Positions 51,241-54,457 of a stretch of 54,457 nt of DNA are shown one piece after another. Made by a program: the position numbers and the translations under genes. The notes below the pieces were generated by a model. It saw only the letters and a list, made by a program, of their open reading frames with translations. It was not told the DNA's origin and ran no database searches. How positions within the stretch are numbered: position 1 is the stretch's first letter; each line of letters starts with the position of its first letter. The stretch comes from Actinobacillus ureae ATCC 25976. GTDB lineage: Bacteria > Pseudomonadota > Gammaproteobacteria > Enterobacterales > Pasteurellaceae. The stretch lies in NCBI RefSeq assembly GCF_000188255.1, contig NZ_GL831081.1, positions 282,746 to 337,202 on the forward strand. Direction: 5' to 3'.

Positions 51241-53580
51241 ATGTCAGAGTTCAATACACAAATTAGCCAGATTATTGCCACAGAACTTTCTGTTGGGGCA
51301 TATCAAATTCTCGCTGCAATCAAATTACTCGATGAGGGTAATACAATTCCATTTATCGCACGTTATCGTAAAGAAGTCACTGGCGGTTTAGACGATACTC
51401 AATTACGTCACTTTGAAACACGTTTAATTTATTTGCGTGAGTTAGATGATCGTCGTCAAACGATCATTAAATCGATTGAAGATCAAGGTAAATTGACGGA
51501 TGAATTACGTACCAAAATTGAAACGACTGAAAGTAAAACCGAATTAGAAGATCTTTATCTGCCTTATAAACCGAAACGCCGTACTCGTGGGCAAATTGCG
51601 ATTGAAGCAGGTCTTGAGCCGCTGGCTGATAGCTTATGGAATGATCCGAACCAATCACCGGAAGTGTTAGCGGAATCTTTTATTGATGCGGAAAAAGGTG
51701 TAGCGGATGTTAAATCTGCGTTAGACGGAGCTCGTTATATTCTGATGGAGCGTTTTTCAGAAGATGCTGATTTACTTGCAAAATTGCGCCAATATTTGAC
51801 CGCTTACGCAACGTTGGAATCAAAAGTGATTGAAGGCAAGGAAGAAGAAGGCGAAAAATTTCGAGATTATTTTGCGCATAGCGAACCGTTTAAATCTGTA
51901 CCTTCGCACCGTGCGTTAGCAATGTTCCGAGGCAGAAATGAAGGCGTATTATCACTTTCGTTAAATGCGGATCCTGAAGCGGAAGAAGGCGCTCGAATAA
52001 GCCATTGCGAAGAAATTATTCGCCAGCATTTAGGCGTGATATTCAATCAACAACCGGCAGACAAATGGCGTGAACAAGTGATTGCTTGGACTTGGAAAAT
52101 TAAAGCCGCACTTCATCTGGAAACCGAATTAATGGGCGCATTGCGTGAGAAAGCGGAAGAAGAAGCAATTGACGTATTTGCTCGCAACTTGTCGGCGTTA
52201 TTAATGGCGGCTCCGGCAGGTGCAAAAAATACCATGGGCTTAGACCCGGGCTTACGTACTGGTGTGAAAGTAGCTGTGGTGGATAATACCGGTAAATTAT
52301 TGGCGACCGACACCATTTATCCGCACACAACAGGCAAAGCGGCAGCGGAAGTTTCGCTGTATAAATTAATCAAGCAACATAATGTTGAGCTGATTGCGAT
52401 TGGTAATGGTACGGCTTCTCGTGAAACGGAACGTTTTGCCAAGGATCTGTTAAAACAGATCAAAGAAAGCAAACCGGATATGTTGATTCCGCAAACAGTG
52501 GTGGTCAGTGAGGCAGGTGCTTCGGTTTATTCGGCTTCCGAATTAGCGGCAAATGAATTCCCTGAATTGGATGTTTCATTACGTGGGGCGGTATCGATTG
52601 CTCGCCGTTTACAAGATCCACTTGCGGAATTGGTAAAAATCGAACCAAAAGCGATTGGTGTTGGGCAGTATCAGCACGATGTAAATCAGTCACAACTGGC
52701 TCGCAAACTTGATGCAGTGGTTGAAGACTGTGTAAATGCGGTTGGGATGGATCTTAATACCGCTTCTGCAGCGTTATTGGCTCGTGTTGCCGGTATGAGC
52801 AAAACATTAGCACAAAATATCGTGGCGTTTCGTGATGAAAACGGACGTTTTAACGCACGTTCCGACCTGAAAAAAGTGCCTCATTTAGGGCCGAAAGCCT
52901 TTGAACAGTGTGCCGGTTTTATGCGAATTATCGGCGGTAAGAATGCGTTAGATGCTTCGAGCGTGCATCCGGAGGCTTATCCGGTGGTGGAAAAAATTCT
53001 CCAAGCAACCGATTCAACCCTTGCGGAATTAATGGGCAATGCGACTCGTATTCATCAGTTGAATGCAAAAGATTTCGTGGACGAGCAATTCGGTTTACCA
53101 ACCGTAAATGATATTTTCAAAGAGTTAGAAAAACCGGGACGCGATCCACGCGGTGAATTTAAAACCGCAACTTTTATGGACGGCGTAGAAGATATTAAAG
53201 ATCTGAAAGTCGGTATGATCTTAGAAGGGACGGTAACAAATGTGGCAAACTTCGGTGCTTTTGTGGATATTGGAGTACACCAAGACGGTTTGGTACATAT
53301 TTCAATGTTATCGAACAGCTTCGTGGAAGAACCGCATAAAGTGGTGAAAGTCGGTGATTTGGTGAAAGTGAAAGTATTAGAAGTGGACGTACAGCGTAAA
53401 CGTATTGCGCTCACTATGCGTTTAGAAGATAAGCCGACCGACAAACCGGCAAGCGGTCGAAATCCGCAAGAAAATCGCAAAAATAGCGAAAAATCTGACC
53501 GCTTCTCCAATAATAAGTCACAACGTAATCAGTTCGCCAACAATACGTTTGCTGATGCGTTGAAAGGTTGGAAGAAGTAG
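51241..53580 (+). CDS. tex: Tex-family RNA-binding transcription accessory protein
   Basis: Tex is a cytoplasmic nucleic-acid binding protein with roles in transcription and stress tolerance. The 779-residue protein has the Tex N-terminus ([20 protein letters not shown]), a YqgF-like RNase H fold ([17 protein letters not shown]), a helix-hairpin-helix part ([20 protein letters not shown]), and a C-terminal S1 domain ([20 protein letters not shown]). The tail is basic and holds two uptake-signal-like copies near 53450 and 53497. TTAGGAAAACGCA precedes the ATG. Confidence 0.96.
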   Translation: MSEFNTQISQIIATELSVGAYQILAAIKLLDEGNTIPFIARYRKEVTGGLDDTQLRHFETRLIYLRELDDRRQTIIKSIEDQGKLTDELRTKIETTESKTELEDLYLPYKPKRRTRGQIAIEAGLEPLADSLWNDPNQSPEVLAESFIDAEKGVADVKSALDGARYILMERFSEDADLLAKLRQYLTAYATLESKVIEGKEEEGEKFRDYFAHSEPFKSVPSHRALAMFRGRNEGVLSLSLNADPEAEEGARISHCEEIIRQHLGVIFNQQPADKWREQVIAWTWKIKAALHLETELMGALREKAEEEAIDVFARNLSALLMAAPAGAKNTMGLDPGLRTGVKVAVVDNTGKLLATDTIYPHTTGKAAAEVSLYKLIKQHNVELIAIGNGTASRETERFAKDLLKQIKESKPDMLIPQTVVVSEAGASVYSASELAANEFPELDVSLRGAVSIARRLQDPLAELVKIEPKAIGVGQYQHDVNQSQLARKLDAVVEDCVNAVGMDLNTASAALLARVAGMSKTLAQNIVAFRDENGRFNARSDLKKVPHLGPKAFEQCAGFMRIIGGKNALDASSVHPEAYPVVEKILQATDSTLAELMGNATRIHQLNAKDFVDEQFGLPTVNDIFKELEKPGRDPRGEFKTATFMDGVEDIKDLKVGMILEGTVTNVANFGAFVDIGVHQDGLVHISMLSNSFVEEPHKVVKVGDLVKVKVLEVDVQRKRIALTMRLEDKPTDKPASGRNPQENRKNSEKSDRFSNNKSQRNQFANNTFADALKGWKK

Positions 53581-53624
53581 CGTTTTAGTTGAAAAAACAA
53601 ATTTGTATATCTATTTATCGGATA

Positions 53625-54386
53625 TATTTAGAAAAATAGCTAGTTGGAAGCTTGCTATTTTATTTCCCTTAAGTCAATCTGTATTATTTAGCTTTCCTTT
53701 AGAAACCTTAATGCAATGGTAATCAGAATATGATGAGTCGCTTATACAAAAATCCGCAACTCCTATAACGCATACATATGCACCGCCTTTTTTAAGTATA
53801 AAAGCTAATGATATTGAAAACTGGATTAATACAGATGAAATTCAATCAAGAGCAAGGCTTGCTATTTTATTAAGAATATTAGTTCATTCAACAGTTAAGA
53901 ATTTATATTTTTTTGAGGTATCAATATATTAAATACTAATCAGACTTTTAGTAAATCTTTAGGGCAAGATGACAGTAGCGGATTTGAGTTTGCTCAAGAA
54001 ATGTTACGAAGAGATGTCACTTACGCAATTAACTTTGACCGTGTGCAAAAGCGTCCTAAATATGGATATATTATTTTTGAATATTTACGATGTCATGAAG
54101 ATCAAGTTGTAACACCTCATACATCTCGCCCCAATAGATATTTTTTAAAAATAAATTTAAGTTTATCTCTCTATTTCAAATAGCGAAAGACTCAGGCGCT
54201 ACTTTGTATTTGGTGAATTATGCTAAAAAAGGGACAAAACACGAAAATCTAGTAAAACTAATGAAAGTTATCAGTATTGATGAAACAAATCGAACATCAC
54301 CAGTTACTACTGAAGAAGTCAATACAACTAGACAACAATTTAGTGAATGGTTTAGAAAATTAAATAGAGAATGCTCTATTATGTAA
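53625..54386 (+). pseudogene. Decayed gene of unknown function
   Basis: Successive frames read as one protein. KIASWKLAILFPLSQSVLFS...LMQW is followed in frame by TAA at 53720-53722, then SEYDESLIQKSATPITHTYA, IENWINTDEIQSRARLAILL, to TAA at 53930-53932. A new frame gives DSSGFEFAQEMLRRDVTYAI and KRPKYGYIIFEYLRCHEDQV, then a shift near 54150 gives KFISLFQIAKDSGATLYLVN and QQFSEWFRKLNREC to a stop at 54386. No intact start is seen. The content suggests a soluble, perhaps nuclease-like protein, but I cannot name a family. Confidence 0.65.
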
Positions 54387-54390
54387 GATT

Positions 54391-54418
54391 AAAGCACGTC
54401 ATAGACGTGCTTTTTAAT
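54391..54418 (+). terminator. Terminator after the decayed gene
   Basis: AAAGCACGTC-ATA-GACGTGCTTT followed by further T residues. Confidence 0.88.
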
Positions 54419-54457
54419 TTAATAATTAGTAACTAATACTTCTTTAGCTTCTAATAA
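54419..54457 (-). CDS. Possible 3' end of a convergent gene running off the window
   Basis: The minus strand is open from the window edge for 12 codons (EAKEVLVTNY at the end) to TAA at 54419. Too short to identify; it is plausible because a terminator-like hairpin lies just beyond. Confidence 0.3.
   Translation of the reverse strand, partial: LLEAKEVLVTNY

Overview
The window is a chromosomal segment of a Pasteurellaceae bacterium of the Actinobacillus pleuropneumoniae type. The evidence is AT-rich coding sequence, repeated copies of the Apl-type DNA-uptake signal ACAAGCGGTC (for example 18565, 21977, 29847) often arranged as inverted pairs between genes, a four-gene fhuCDBA ferrichrome operon, and gene sets typical of the family (mlaFEDCB-ibaG-murA, clpPX, lpxK, rlmN-pilF, tex). 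Related Actinobacillus species cannot be excluded from sequence alone.

61-9613 (minus strand) is a Wzx/Wzy-type exopolysaccharide locus: pyruvyl transferase, flippase, glycosyltransferase, polymerase, second glycosyltransferase, initiating sugar transferase, Wza, Wzc. Seven of its eight genes carry frameshifts or in-frame stops. Only the glycosyltransferase at 6720-7613 is open from end to end. The surface polymer should no longer be made.

10113-37234 is conserved core: galE, ampG, the ferrichrome operon fhuCDBA, adk, a small lipoprotein, mdh diverging from argR-yfcH, a DegP-type protease, mlaFEDCB-ibaG, murA, an MxKDx-repeat protein, a rhodanese, ettA, dnaQ, two tRNA-Asp genes, a frameshifted glycosyltransferase, a SufE-like gene, clpPX and lpxK-ycaR. 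It holds one clear lesion in about 27 kb.

About 37.4-46.8 kb is a satellite- or prophage-like island between ycaR and a tRNA-Ala gene. It carries a P4-type tyrosine integrase, a hairpin-rich non-coding leader, an AlpA-like regulator, small unknown genes, an AntA-type antirepressor, an Icd-like protein, a DUF927 helicase/primase-like gene, and ten copies of TAGTCCAA/TTGGACTA beyond the primase gene as a probable replication region. No capsid, tail or packaging genes are visible. The layout (integrase, regulatory RNA region, regulators, replicase, iterons) resembles phage P4 and P4-like satellites, and the Ant plus Icd pair resembles the P1 immunity operon. Consistent with that, the leader is partly complementary to mRNA just upstream of an internal Icd start, as expected for a C4-type antisense RNA. 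AlpA and the primase gene carry in-frame stops, so the element is probably no longer autonomous.

46.9-54.4 kb is core again: tRNA-Ala and gltX (minus strand), four identical tRNA-Val genes, rlmN, pilF, tex, then a decayed gene of unknown function at the right edge.
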